From: JASLDZ01 sp964242625
Lineage (GTDB): Bacteria; Pseudomonadota; Alphaproteobacteria; Caulobacterales; Caulobacteraceae
DNA length: 64,000 nucleotides
NCBI GenBank assembly: GCA_964242625.1
Contig: CAXTAO010000002.1
Coordinates: forward strand, 165,130-229,129
Direction: 5' to 3'
The translations under genes were made by a program, and so were the position numbers. The notes beneath the pieces were generated by a model that was not told the DNA's origin, did not search any database, and worked only from the letters and a program-made list of their open reading frames with translations. Numbering within the stretch: the first letter of the stretch is position 1; the number at the start of each line of letters is the position of its first letter. This document shows positions 1-7,272 of the stretch, one piece after another.

Positions 1-768
1 CTGACGCTCGCCTCCAGCTACACCGGGGGCGTCGCCGGCGTGGCTTCGAACCTGGTGGGCACGGCGCTTCCAGGGGCGGCGACGACGGCCATCACCGCCT
101 CGTCCAAGTTTACCATCTCCGTCGACGGCGGCACGGCGATCCCCGTCACCCTCTCCGCCACGGGCGGCTCGGCGGGGAACGGCAAGTACAGCGCGCAGGA
201 CCTCGCCAACGCGATCAACAGCACGACGGGGCTGACGGGCGTGGCGCAGGTCGACTCGACCGGCTTCCTGCACCTGACCTCGCCCACCACGACCAGCGCC
301 ACGGCCATCGCGATCGCGCCGGACGGCACGACCCCCGGCAACTTCACCAGCGCGGCGGTGCTGCAAACGGCGCTGGGCTTTGCTTCCTCGGCCGGCACGG
401 CGCAGACGGCGGCGACGCCCTACACCGAGACGGGGGGAGGCGGCATCATCGCCCTCTCCGGATCGGAGAGCTTCACCTCCACCACCAACTACGCCGACCT
501 GATCTCCAAGCTGAAGACCACCATCTCCAATGTCTCGTCGGCGCTGGGCCTCCTCGGCGCGGCCAACAACGCCATGACCAACCACCTGAGCTTCGTCTCG
601 AAGCTGCAGGACAGCCTGACCACCGGCATCGGCAACCTGGTCGACGCCGACGTCGCCAAGGAAAGCGCCAACCTGACCGCCCTGCAGACGAAGCAGCAGC
701 TGGGCGTGCAGGCGCTCTCGATTGCGAACTCCTCGCCCCAGACGATCCTGGCGCTGTTCAAGGGCTGA
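1..768 (+). CDS. Flagellin, C-terminal part (5' end outside window)
   Basis: This is the C-terminal portion of a flagellin; reading frame 1 is open from the first base, so the true start lies upstream. The visible 255 residues contain a Ser/Thr/Gly/Ala-rich DUF1522-like central region and end in the classic flagellin D0 helix: after a Lys-Leu-Gln-Asp segment comes LVDADVAKESANLTALQTKQ and then the typical tail ending LFKG. These helices pack in the core of the filament and carry the export and assembly determinants. The next genes (FlmH-like acetyltransferase, FlaEY-like protein) confirm a flagellar context. Which flagellin paralogue this is cannot be told without the N-terminus. Confidence 0.9.
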   Translation: MTLASSYTGGVAGVASNLVGTALPGAATTAITASSKFTISVDGGTAIPVTLSATGGSAGNGKYSAQDLANAINSTTGLTGVAQVDSTGFLHLTSPTTTSATAIAIAPDGTTPGNFTSAAVLQTALGFASSAGTAQTAATPYTETGGGGIIALSGSESFTSTTNYADLISKLKTTISNVSSALGLLGAANNAMTNHLSFVSKLQDSLTTGIGNLVDADVAKESANLTALQTKQQLGVQALSIANSSPQTILALFKG

Positions 769-822
769 TCGTCGCGCTTCGGCGCAGGACGGCCGCGCCC
801 GATTCGGGCATAGGCTGGCGGC

Positions 823-1377
823 ATGATCGACCTGCGCGAGATCGGGCCGGACGACGCCGAGCGGCTCTACCACTGGCGGCGCGAGCCGGAGGTGGACCGC
901 TGGATGTACTCCGGCCCGCCCCAGCGCATGGAGGACCACCTCCGCTGGTTCGAGGGCTTCCTGGCCGACCCCGACCGCTTCGGCTGGATCGTGCTGCGCA
1001 ACGGCGGCGAATGCGGCTTCATGGGGCTGACCGGCCTCACCGGCGGGCAGAAGCGCGCCCAATGGGGCTGGTACATCGGCGAGGCGGAGGCGCGGGGCCG
1101 CGGCGCCGGCCGAGCCGCCCAGGCCCTGGGGCTCGACCTCGCCTTCGACCGCTTCGGCCTGCAGAAGGTCTGGTCCGAGGTCCTGGCCGACAACGACACC
1201 GCGCTGAAGAGCCAGCAGGCCGCGGGTTTCCGCCGCGAGGGCTACCTCCGCCGACACATGCTCAAGTTCGGCGTCTATCGCGACGTGGTGCTGCTCGCCG
1301 TCCTCAAGGAGGAGTGGGGCGCACGCCGCCAAGCGCTGCGCCGCGAACTGGCGAGCTCGGGGCTGATCGCCGCCTGA
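823..1377 (+). CDS. flmH: GNAT N-acetyltransferase, FlmH/PseH-like
   Basis: A 184-residue single-domain GNAT acetyltransferase. The acetyl-CoA loop is visible as the ARGRGAGRAA stretch near residue 90, followed by an Asn-containing VLADNDTAL segment and a hydrophobic C-terminal strand. Residue pattern and length resemble PseH/FlmH, which N-acetylates a UDP-4-amino-dideoxy sugar during pseudaminic-acid synthesis for flagellin glycosylation. The location between a flagellin and a FlaEY-like gene supports that assignment, since flm genes flank the flagellin cluster in Caulobacter. It starts 54 bases after the flagellin stop. It could instead be another RimJ-type acetyltransferase; the flagellar role is inferred from similarity plus context. 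Confidence 0.72.
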   Translation: MIDLREIGPDDAERLYHWRREPEVDRWMYSGPPQRMEDHLRWFEGFLADPDRFGWIVLRNGGECGFMGLTGLTGGQKRAQWGWYIGEAEARGRGAGRAAQALGLDLAFDRFGLQKVWSEVLADNDTALKSQQAAGFRREGYLRRHMLKFGVYRDVVLLAVLKEEWGARRQALRRELASSGLIAA

Positions 1378-1455
1378 GCACTCCTTGCGTGTTAACGCGC
1401 GGGAAGGCGGCGATCGGCCATGCTGCATGGGACCGCAAACGCTGGGGCTTTTCGC

Positions 1456-4185
1456 GTGACCATCGGCATCGACACTTCGGTGCTCACCAGCTGGTACGCG
1501 GCGCGCTACGGCGTGGGTACGACCGCCACCGCGTCCACGACCGCCGCCGCCCAGCGCGCCCCCACGCCGCCTTGGGGTCAGGCGACCGAGACCGCGACCG
1601 TCAGCGCGCTCACCCAATCGGTGCTGAACGGCGGGGCCTTCATCACGCCGGGCGCGGCCAAGCTCGACGCGCCCGCCACCGCCGCCTCGTCGAGCGACTA
1701 TCGGAACCTGTTCGCCCTGTATCAGGGCCTCTCGGCGCTGAACGGGCTGGCTCAGCAGGCGCAAAGCCCCAACCTCCCGGCCTCACAAGCGGCGCAGCTG
1801 CAGAGCCGCTTCGCCGCCGGCCTGAAGGAGGTTCAGGGCTTTCTGTCCGGCAAGCCTTTCACCTCGCTCAGCTTCGCCGACGGCGCCTCGGGGGCGACGT
1901 CCACGGCCAAGACCGGGCTCGAGCTCGCCTCGTCCACCTACACGGGGCGCACGGCGGCGACGGGCGCGTCGTCCACGCCGCTTTCCGGTCTCGACCCGGA
2001 CGCGAAGTTCAGCGCGACCGTCACCCGCACCGCGATCGGCGGGACCAGCACGCCCGTGCAGGTGAACTTCGATCTCTCCGAGATGGGCGACACGCCGCGC
2101 TCGCTGAGCGCGGTGGTCAGCTACATGAACGGCAAGTTCGCCGCGGCGGGCGTGGTCACGCGCGTGTCCGTGCAGCGCACGGCCGGAGCGGCGAACACGA
2201 CGACGGTCAACGGCCAGACCGTCAGCCTCGGCGGGAGCGCGCCCGATAAGTTCGCCATCACCGTCAACGGGTCGTCGGCCGAGAGCCTGAGCTTCTCCGC
2301 GCCCCACGCACGCCCGGCCGTCTATCTCGCTCAGACGGCGGGCACGACCACGGGGGACGCCCCCACCGCCGTGCAGCAGCTCCTGAAGTTCGACCCTGCG
2401 GCGGGAACGGCGGACGGCGCAGACCGCACCTTCGGCCAGACGCTGCCGGCGGGCCTCGGCGCGGTGCGCGCGACGGCCACCGGGCCGGACGGCTCGGTCT
2501 ATCTCCTGGCCGACGTCACCGGTCCCACCCCCGACGGCCAGGCGATCAAGGGCTCGGGCGACGTGGCCCTCGTGCGCTACGACGGCGCGGGCCAGCTCGA
2601 CTATGTCCAGACGCTGGGCGCGGCGAACAGCGCCTCCGGTCTGGCGCTCGCGGTATCGGCCGATGGGAAGGAGGTCGCGGTCGCGGGCGCGGCGGTGGGC
2701 GACCTCGACCGCGGCGACGCGCCGGACGCCACGCAGGCGGCGAGCTTCGTCCAGGTGTTCGGCTCGAACGGCGACGCGCTGTGGAGCACGCGCGGGCCGG
2801 TCGGGCAGCAGCCCCAGGCGGTCGCCTTCGCCGCGGACGGGTCGGTCGTCGTCAGCGGCGCGACCCACACCGACCTCGGCCTGCCCGGCGCGCAGGGAGC
2901 CTTCCTGCAGAGCTACGCCGCCACCGACCACACCGCGTTCGACGGGACCGACCTGGGCTACAAGGTCACCACCACCTCCGCCGCCGACCCCGGCGCCCGC
3001 GGGGAGGCGCCGTCAGGGCTCGCCACCCTCCCCGACGGTCGGATCGCCACCGCCTCGGTCGAGAACGGCCACGCCGTGCTGCGCGTCTACGCCGGCCCGC
3101 TGACCACGGGCGCTCAGCCGCAGGCGGTGCGGGACCTGGGCGACCTCGGCGGCGGATCGATCGCGGGTCTGGCCGTGGGCGCCGATGGGTCGCTCGTGGT
3201 CGCGGGGACGAGCGGCTCGGGCGCGCTCGACGCGGGAACGGCCACCACGAGCTACAGCGGCGGCCGCGAGGCCTTCGTGGCGAAGGTCTCGGCCGATCTC
3301 CAGCCGTCGGCGGCCGACACGCTGAGCTATGTCGACCTGGGCGGGTCGGCCACGGTGTCGAGCCTGGCGGTCTCGGGCGGCCAGGTGGTGCTCGCGGCGC
3401 AGGTGGCGGGCGCGCCGGTCGCCTCGGGCGACGACCCCTCCCACGCCACCGTGCTGGCCGCGGTCGACCCATCGACCGGAGAGGTCGCCTGGTCCGACCG
3501 TGCCTCCGCCATCGACGGCCAGGGCGCGCCGACGAGCGTGGCGGTCGCCGCCCAGGGCTCTTCGGCGCTCGATGCGCTGGGCCTGCCCTCCGGCGCGATC
3601 AATGCGGCGCCCTCCACGCTCGTGACGACGGGCACATCGGCCCGGGCGGGCGACAGCCTCACCGTGCAGGTGGGGGCGGGCGCGACGACGACCGTGACGC
3701 TGGAGGCGGCAGACACGCTCGCCAGCCTCGCCCAGAAGATCAACCGCGCGGCGGGCTACAATCTCACCGCGTCGGTCTCCAAGAGCAGCGGAGAGAACGC
3801 CCTGACGCTGGCCGCAGGCGCCACGCCCGTGACCCTCGCCGCCGGGCCTCAGGGGTCCGACCTTCTGAAGGCGCTGGGGCTCTCGTCCGGGATCGTGCAG
3901 ACCGCCTCGACCGCGCGCAACACCAAGAACTCGGTCCAGGCGCTGCCCTATGCGCTGAACATCGGGACCGCGCTCAGCCTCGCCAGCACGACCACCGCCA
4001 AGTCCGCGCAGGGCGCATTGCAGGCGGCGATGGCCACGGTGCAGCGCGCCTACACCGCGCTGATCACTCCGCCCGCCTCGACCACCTCGACCGCGAGCAC
4101 CGCATCGACGGCGGCGTCGGCCTACACGCAGGGGCGCATCGCCGACTATCAGCTCGCCCTGGCGCGCCTGACCGGCTCGAGCTGA
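1456..4185 (+). CDS. FlaEY-like flagellar regulatory/assembly protein
   Basis: A very large, Ala/Thr/Gly-rich protein of 909 residues from GTG 1456 (an ATG at 1420 would add 12 residues and has a GGGAAGG stretch upstream; the homologous-looking N-terminus TIGIDTSVLTSWYAARYG begins at the GTG). The middle holds repeated segments of the type GPDGSVYLLADV and AADGSVVVSGAT, as in beta-propeller (SBBP-like) repeats. The C-terminal third carries a flagellin-hook-like element beginning DSLTVQVGAG, as in flagellin DUF1522 regions, and ends in a Ser/Thr/Ala-rich tail. Caulobacter FlaEY affects flagellin amount and filament assembly by an unclear mechanism. The assignment rests on composition, architecture and position by a flagellin and flmH. 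Confidence 0.65.
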   Translation: MTIGIDTSVLTSWYAARYGVGTTATASTTAAAQRAPTPPWGQATETATVSALTQSVLNGGAFITPGAAKLDAPATAASSSDYRNLFALYQGLSALNGLAQQAQSPNLPASQAAQLQSRFAAGLKEVQGFLSGKPFTSLSFADGASGATSTAKTGLELASSTYTGRTAATGASSTPLSGLDPDAKFSATVTRTAIGGTSTPVQVNFDLSEMGDTPRSLSAVVSYMNGKFAAAGVVTRVSVQRTAGAANTTTVNGQTVSLGGSAPDKFAITVNGSSAESLSFSAPHARPAVYLAQTAGTTTGDAPTAVQQLLKFDPAAGTADGADRTFGQTLPAGLGAVRATATGPDGSVYLLADVTGPTPDGQAIKGSGDVALVRYDGAGQLDYVQTLGAANSASGLALAVSADGKEVAVAGAAVGDLDRGDAPDATQAASFVQVFGSNGDALWSTRGPVGQQPQAVAFAADGSVVVSGATHTDLGLPGAQGAFLQSYAATDHTAFDGTDLGYKVTTTSAADPGARGEAPSGLATLPDGRIATASVENGHAVLRVYAGPLTTGAQPQAVRDLGDLGGGSIAGLAVGADGSLVVAGTSGSGALDAGTATTSYSGGREAFVAKVSADLQPSAADTLSYVDLGGSATVSSLAVSGGQVVLAAQVAGAPVASGDDPSHATVLAAVDPSTGEVAWSDRASAIDGQGAPTSVAVAAQGSSALDALGLPSGAINAAPSTLVTTGTSARAGDSLTVQVGAGATTTVTLEAADTLASLAQKINRAAGYNLTASVSKSSGENALTLAAGATPVTLAAGPQGSDLLKALGLSSGIVQTASTARNTKNSVQALPYALNIGTALSLASTTTAKSAQGALQAAMATVQRAYTALITPPASTTSTASTASTAASAYTQGRIADYQLALARLTGSS

Positions 4186-4233
4186 GCGGGCCGCCTTCTC
4201 CGCCGCGCGCGGCTCTGCTAGCGGTGGCGCTCG

Positions 4234-4941
4234 ATGGCCGACGTCCCGTCCCGAACCTTCGCCGAGCGGCTGCGCGAGCCCCGCGTGCTGTGGGCGCTCG
4301 CGGGCGGGGCGCTGCTCCTCGTGGTCGTTCTCTTGGGCGCGCTCGCGCTGTCGCGGCGGGGTGGCGCCGCGGTGCCCGCGAGCGCGTCGTCGGGCGAACT
4401 GCAGATCGAGGCGGGACGCGCGACCTCGACGGGTGCGACGGCTTCGCTGCGCTGCTTCGTCGGCGGCCAGATGGTGGGCGAAATGGCGCTCGGCGACTGC
4501 GCCGCGCGCAACGGCGTCTCCTCCCAGGCGCTGGACGTGGGGCTGCCGCCGCCCGCGGCTCCCGCCTCCGCGGAGCCGACGCCCTCCGTCGAGCCCTCGC
4601 CGCAGGTCTCCGACCTCCAGCGCAGCGCCCAGGCGCCCGTCCAGCCCGCCCAGCCGCCCGTGGTCACGGCCGACGCGGGTTCAGGCGACGAGGAGTCGCG
4701 GGGCCAGTGCCTCAGCTACGCCGGGGGCGGCTGGCGCGCGGCGCGCGGTGGGGCGGGCTCGCTCAAGGGATGCGTGCACGCCCTCTACGACGGCCGTTGC
4801 GTGCGCGCGGGAGAGGCGCTGTATGGGCGCTACGGCGCGCTGACGCTCCGGCTCGTTCCGGGCCGCGTGGAGATCGCCAGCGACAACAGGAGCTTCCGCC
4901 AGCTGGTCGGCCAGACCACCGAGTGCAGCATCGACGACTGA
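4234..4941 (+). CDS. Membrane-anchored protein with Cys-containing C-terminal domain, unknown
   Basis: A 235-residue protein with one membrane segment near residues 18-39 (LWALAGGALLLVVVLLGALA) preceded by basic residues, so a type II anchor with a periplasmic body is likely. A flexible Pro/Ala/Ser region around residues 100-145 leads to a compact C-terminal domain with four Cys (CLSYAGG, GCVHAL, GRCVRAG, TECSIDD) that could form two disulphides in the periplasm. Another Cys pair lies between residues 65 and 90. I do not recognise a family. It follows the FlaEY-like gene by 48 bases on the same strand, so co-transcription is possible, but nothing in the sequence ties it to motility. Confidence 0.6.
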   Translation: MADVPSRTFAERLREPRVLWALAGGALLLVVVLLGALALSRRGGAAVPASASSGELQIEAGRATSTGATASLRCFVGGQMVGEMALGDCAARNGVSSQALDVGLPPPAAPASAEPTPSVEPSPQVSDLQRSAQAPVQPAQPPVVTADAGSGDEESRGQCLSYAGGGWRAARGGAGSLKGCVHALYDGRCVRAGEALYGRYGALTLRLVPGRVEIASDNRSFRQLVGQTTECSIDD

Positions 4942-4990
4942 GGCGCCCGGCGCTGGAGCCCTCCGCGGCGCTCGTGGTAGGAGGGCCGCG

Positions 4991-5386
4991 ATGACCGCCC
5001 TCCGCCGCCTCGCCCTCCTTGCGTTCGCGCCGGCGCTCCTCGTCCCCGCGGCCTGCACGAGCGGCGGTCCGAACCCCCCGACCGAGACGGGCGTCTGCTA
5101 CTCCGTGGCGCAGCCCAAGAAGGGCGAGTACAAGTTCAACGTCGTCTCCCGCAACGTGACCGACCTCGAGCACTGCGGCGCCAACCTTGAGGCGATGCGG
5201 ATCAAGTTCCTGTCGATGGGCGGCAATCGGTCGACGATGACGGGCGTCTACCAGGGCCACTACATCTTCATCAACCACGCGGGGCTGTTCTCCTCCACCG
5301 AGCTGGACGGCCCGCAATACCCGCTGCTGGTCCGCACGGGGGACGGACGACTGGCCCGCCCGGGTGCGGTGGCCGAGCCGCAGTAG
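4991..5386 (+). CDS. Putative small lipoprotein, unknown function
   Basis: A 131-residue secreted protein. The N-terminus has two arginines, a hydrophobic stretch (LALLAFAPALL) and VPAAC at residue 22, an imperfect lipobox, so lipidation and outer-membrane sorting are plausible but not certain. The mature part has only two further Cys and short strands ending in LDGPQYPLLVRTGDG. No family is recognised. It lies 49 bases after the preceding membrane protein on the same strand, with a GGAGGG stretch a few bases before the ATG. The gene ends 28 bases before the LexA box of ssb. Confidence 0.6.
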   Translation: MTALRRLALLAFAPALLVPAACTSGGPNPPTETGVCYSVAQPKKGEYKFNVVSRNVTDLEHCGANLEAMRIKFLSMGGNRSTMTGVYQGHYIFINHAGLFSSTELDGPQYPLLVRTGDGRLARPGAVAEPQ

Positions 5387-5414
5387 CGGCATTGACTCCT
5401 CCCCCAGGGGCGGA

Positions 5415-5429
5415 GAACGTTAACGGAAC
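5415..5429. promoter_or_regulatory. LexA (SOS) box of ssb
   Basis: The sequence GAAC-GTTAACG-GAAC is a perfect direct repeat with a seven-base spacer, the alphaproteobacterial LexA operator (GTTC-N7-GTTC on the other strand). It lies 34 bases upstream of the ssb start codon, where a repressor would block initiation. ssb belongs to the known SOS regulon of Caulobacter, which fits. Direct binding is inferred. Confidence 0.85.
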
Positions 5430-5462
5430 ATCGCAAGCGTCTATATTCTTAATGGGGGGCTC

Positions 5463-6029
5463 ATGGCCGGCAGCGTCAACAAGGTCATCCTGGTCGGAAA
5501 CCTGGGCAAGGATCCCGAGATCCGCACCCTGGGCTCGGGCGACAAGGTCGCCAACCTCAGGCTCGCCACCACCGAGACATGGCGGGACAAGGCCTCGGGC
5601 GAGCGCAAGGAGAAGACCGAGTGGCACTCGGTCGTAATCTTCAACGATAACATCGTCGGCGTGGTCGAGCGTTACCTGAAGAAGGGCTCGTCGGTCTACG
5701 TCGAGGGCGCGCTGCAGACGCGCAAGTGGCAGGACAAGGAAGGACAGGAGCGCTACTCGACCGAGGTGGTGATCCAGCGCTTCGGCGGGCAGCTCACCAT
5801 GCTGGGGGGCCGCGGCGACGGCGCTGGGGCGGGGTCCGACGACGAGATGGGCGGCGGCTACGGCGGCGGCGGCGGGGGCGGCGGGCGCGGGGACTACGGC
5901 GGCGGCGGCGGTGGTCGCGGGGGCGGCTCGGGTGGCGGCGACTATGGTCGTGGCGGCGGTCGCTCGGGCGGAGGTTCGTCGCCCAAGGAGAGCTTCCCCG
6001 CCGACCTCGACGACGAGATCCCGTTCTAG
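5463..6029 (+). CDS. ssb: Single-stranded DNA-binding protein
   Basis: SSB coats single-stranded DNA in replication, repair and recombination. The first 115 residues form the OB fold: the start MAGSVNKVILVGNLGKDPE and the TEWHSVVIF motif are diagnostic. The next 60 residues are a glycine-rich linker with many GGG and GYGGG units, and the protein ends in DLDDEIPF, the acidic tip that recruits partner proteins such as RecQ, RecO and polymerase III chi. The length of 188 residues is normal for an alphaproteobacterium. It is monocistronic, preceded by a LexA box, and faces a convergent oxidoreductase gene nine bases away. Confidence 0.97.
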   Translation: MAGSVNKVILVGNLGKDPEIRTLGSGDKVANLRLATTETWRDKASGERKEKTEWHSVVIFNDNIVGVVERYLKKGSSVYVEGALQTRKWQDKEGQERYSTEVVIQRFGGQLTMLGGRGDGAGAGSDDEMGGGYGGGGGGGGRGDYGGGGGGRGGGSGGGDYGRGGGRSGGGSSPKESFPADLDDEIPF

Positions 6030-6037
6030 GCGGAGCG

Positions 6038-7018
6038 TCAGCCGCCGATGGGGCCCAGCCCCGCGGCGGCGTAGATCGCGTCGATCGCGCGCATCTGGTC
6101 CACCGCGTCGCGTCCGCCGGTGAGGGGTGTGGCGCGCCCGGCGCAGACCTCGATCAGGTGGTCGAGCTGCCAGCTGTAGGTCGGGCGGGGGTCGCGGGCG
6201 ATCTCGCGCGGCGGCTCGCCGTCGAGCGCCACGGTCAGCCGGCCGAAGGCGTGAGGCGAGACGTAGTTGTCGAACTCCACGCGCCCGCGCTCGCCTTCCA
6301 GCACGAGCACCGAGCGGCGTGGCCGGCGCATGTCGCAGCGCAGCTCGGCCTCCACTTCGCCGAAGCGCAGGCGCGCGGAGGTGGCGGCGTCGACGCCGCT
6401 TTCCACGTCGCAGCGCGCCTCCACGACCTCCGGCTGGGCGGCGAGGAGGGTGCGGAGCGCGTGAAGGGCGTAGCAGCCGAGGTCCATCAACGCGCCGCCG
6501 CCCAGCGGCCGGATCCAGCGCAGCTCGCCCGGGCCGCGGCCGATCTCGGCGTCGAAATCGGCCGAGGCGCGCAGGATGCGGCCGAGCCGCCCCTCGCGCA
6601 CCAGCCGCTCGACCTCCAGGAAGGCCGGATGGAAGCGGTGGTGGAAGGCCTCCAGCGCCGGGCGCCCCGCCGCCTCGGCTGCGTCGACCATGGCCTGGGC
6701 GTGCTCGGCGTTGAGCGCCCACGGCTTCTCGACGAGCTGCGCCTTGCCGGCGACGGCGGCCGCCCTCGACCACTCGAGGTGCTCGCCCGGGGGCAGGGCG
6801 TTGTAGACGGCGTCCACGTCGGGGCGCGCGAGAAGGGCGGCGTAGCCCTCCACCGCGTGAGGGATCGCGTGCTCGTCGGCGTAGGCTCGCGCCTTGGCGC
6901 CGTCGCGGGCGGCGACGGCGACGATCTCCGCGCGCAGGTCGGCGCGCGCGGGCTCGATGATCGCGCGCGGCGCGATGCGCGAGGCGCCGAGGAGTCCGAT
7001 GCGGAGCGGCGCGCTCAT
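6038..7018 (-). CDS. Gfo/Idh/MocA-family oxidoreductase
   Basis: A 326-residue NAD(P)-dependent dehydrogenase. The Rossmann start reads LRIGLLGASRIAPRAIIEPA; the EKPWALN motif near residue 100 matches the EKP signature of the family, whose lysine takes part in catalysis, and EAFHHRFHPA resembles the substrate-binding histidine region. The C-terminal half forms the usual open beta-sheet domain. The substrate (sugar, inositol or trans-dihydrodiol type) cannot be told. The ATG at 7018 was chosen because it starts exactly at the Rossmann fold and overlaps the stop of the FeoB-associated gene as ATGA, implying coupling to the feo operon. A role in iron physiology is not evident. Confidence 0.88.
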   Translation of the reverse strand: MSAPLRIGLLGASRIAPRAIIEPARADLRAEIVAVAARDGAKARAYADEHAIPHAVEGYAALLARPDVDAVYNALPPGEHLEWSRAAAVAGKAQLVEKPWALNAEHAQAMVDAAEAAGRPALEAFHHRFHPAFLEVERLVREGRLGRILRASADFDAEIGRGPGELRWIRPLGGGALMDLGCYALHALRTLLAAQPEVVEARCDVESGVDAATSARLRFGEVEAELRCDMRRPRRSVLVLEGERGRVEFDNYVSPHAFGRLTVALDGEPPREIARDPRPTYSWQLDHLIEVCAGRATPLTGGRDAVDQMRAIDAIYAAAGLGPIGG

Positions 7019-7272
7019 CGGCAGCCGCACTCCGGCCCGCACGCGTCGGCCGCCGGGCGGGTGGCGCGCGGCGGCGCGCGCCCGTCCAGCTCCTGCGCCT
7101 GAAGCGCCTCCACCCCGCCGGCGGCCAGCGGGGAGGCCGCCTCCGCGCGGGCGCGGGATCCGCGGGGCGCGAGCCCGGCCAGCCGCCGTCGCAGGCCGGA
7201 GGGTGCGAAGCTCCACACGAGCCAGGCGGCGGCGGCCAGCACCACCGCATCCACGACCAATTGCTGGATCAT
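7015..7272 (-). CDS. FeoB-associated Cys-rich small membrane protein
   Basis: An 85-residue protein with one N-terminal membrane helix (VVDAVVLAAAAWLVWSFAP) and a basic linker, ending in CGPECGCR, a three-cysteine tail. Short single-span proteins with Cys-rich tails directly after feoB are known as FeoB-associated proteins, with a suspected role in ferrous iron handling or complex stability. Its ATG overlaps the feoB stop (ATGA at 7272-7269), and its own stop overlaps the next start, so all three are translationally coupled. The middle 40 residues are low complexity. Metal binding by the tail is inference. Confidence 0.72.
   Translation of the reverse strand: MIQQLVVDAVVLAAAAWLVWSFAPSGLRRRLAGLAPRGSRARAEAASPLAAGGVEALQAQELDGRAPPRATRPAADACGPECGCR

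Noticed and set aside
1384..1396. A 13-base string CTTGCGTGTTAAC shared by the leaders of the FlaEY-like gene and the SleB-type gene (50424)
   Set aside because: In 64 kb some shared 13-mers are expected by chance, and the string does not match a full CtrA, GcrA or FlbD site.
2781..4994. Long plus-strand frame overlapping the FlaEY-like gene and the next one
   Set aside because: Arg/Gly-rich shadow frame typical of GC-rich codons read out of phase; it crosses two well-supported genes.
5881..5990. GGC-rich tandem repeat
   Set aside because: It is the normal glycine-rich linker of SSB, not an independent repeat element.
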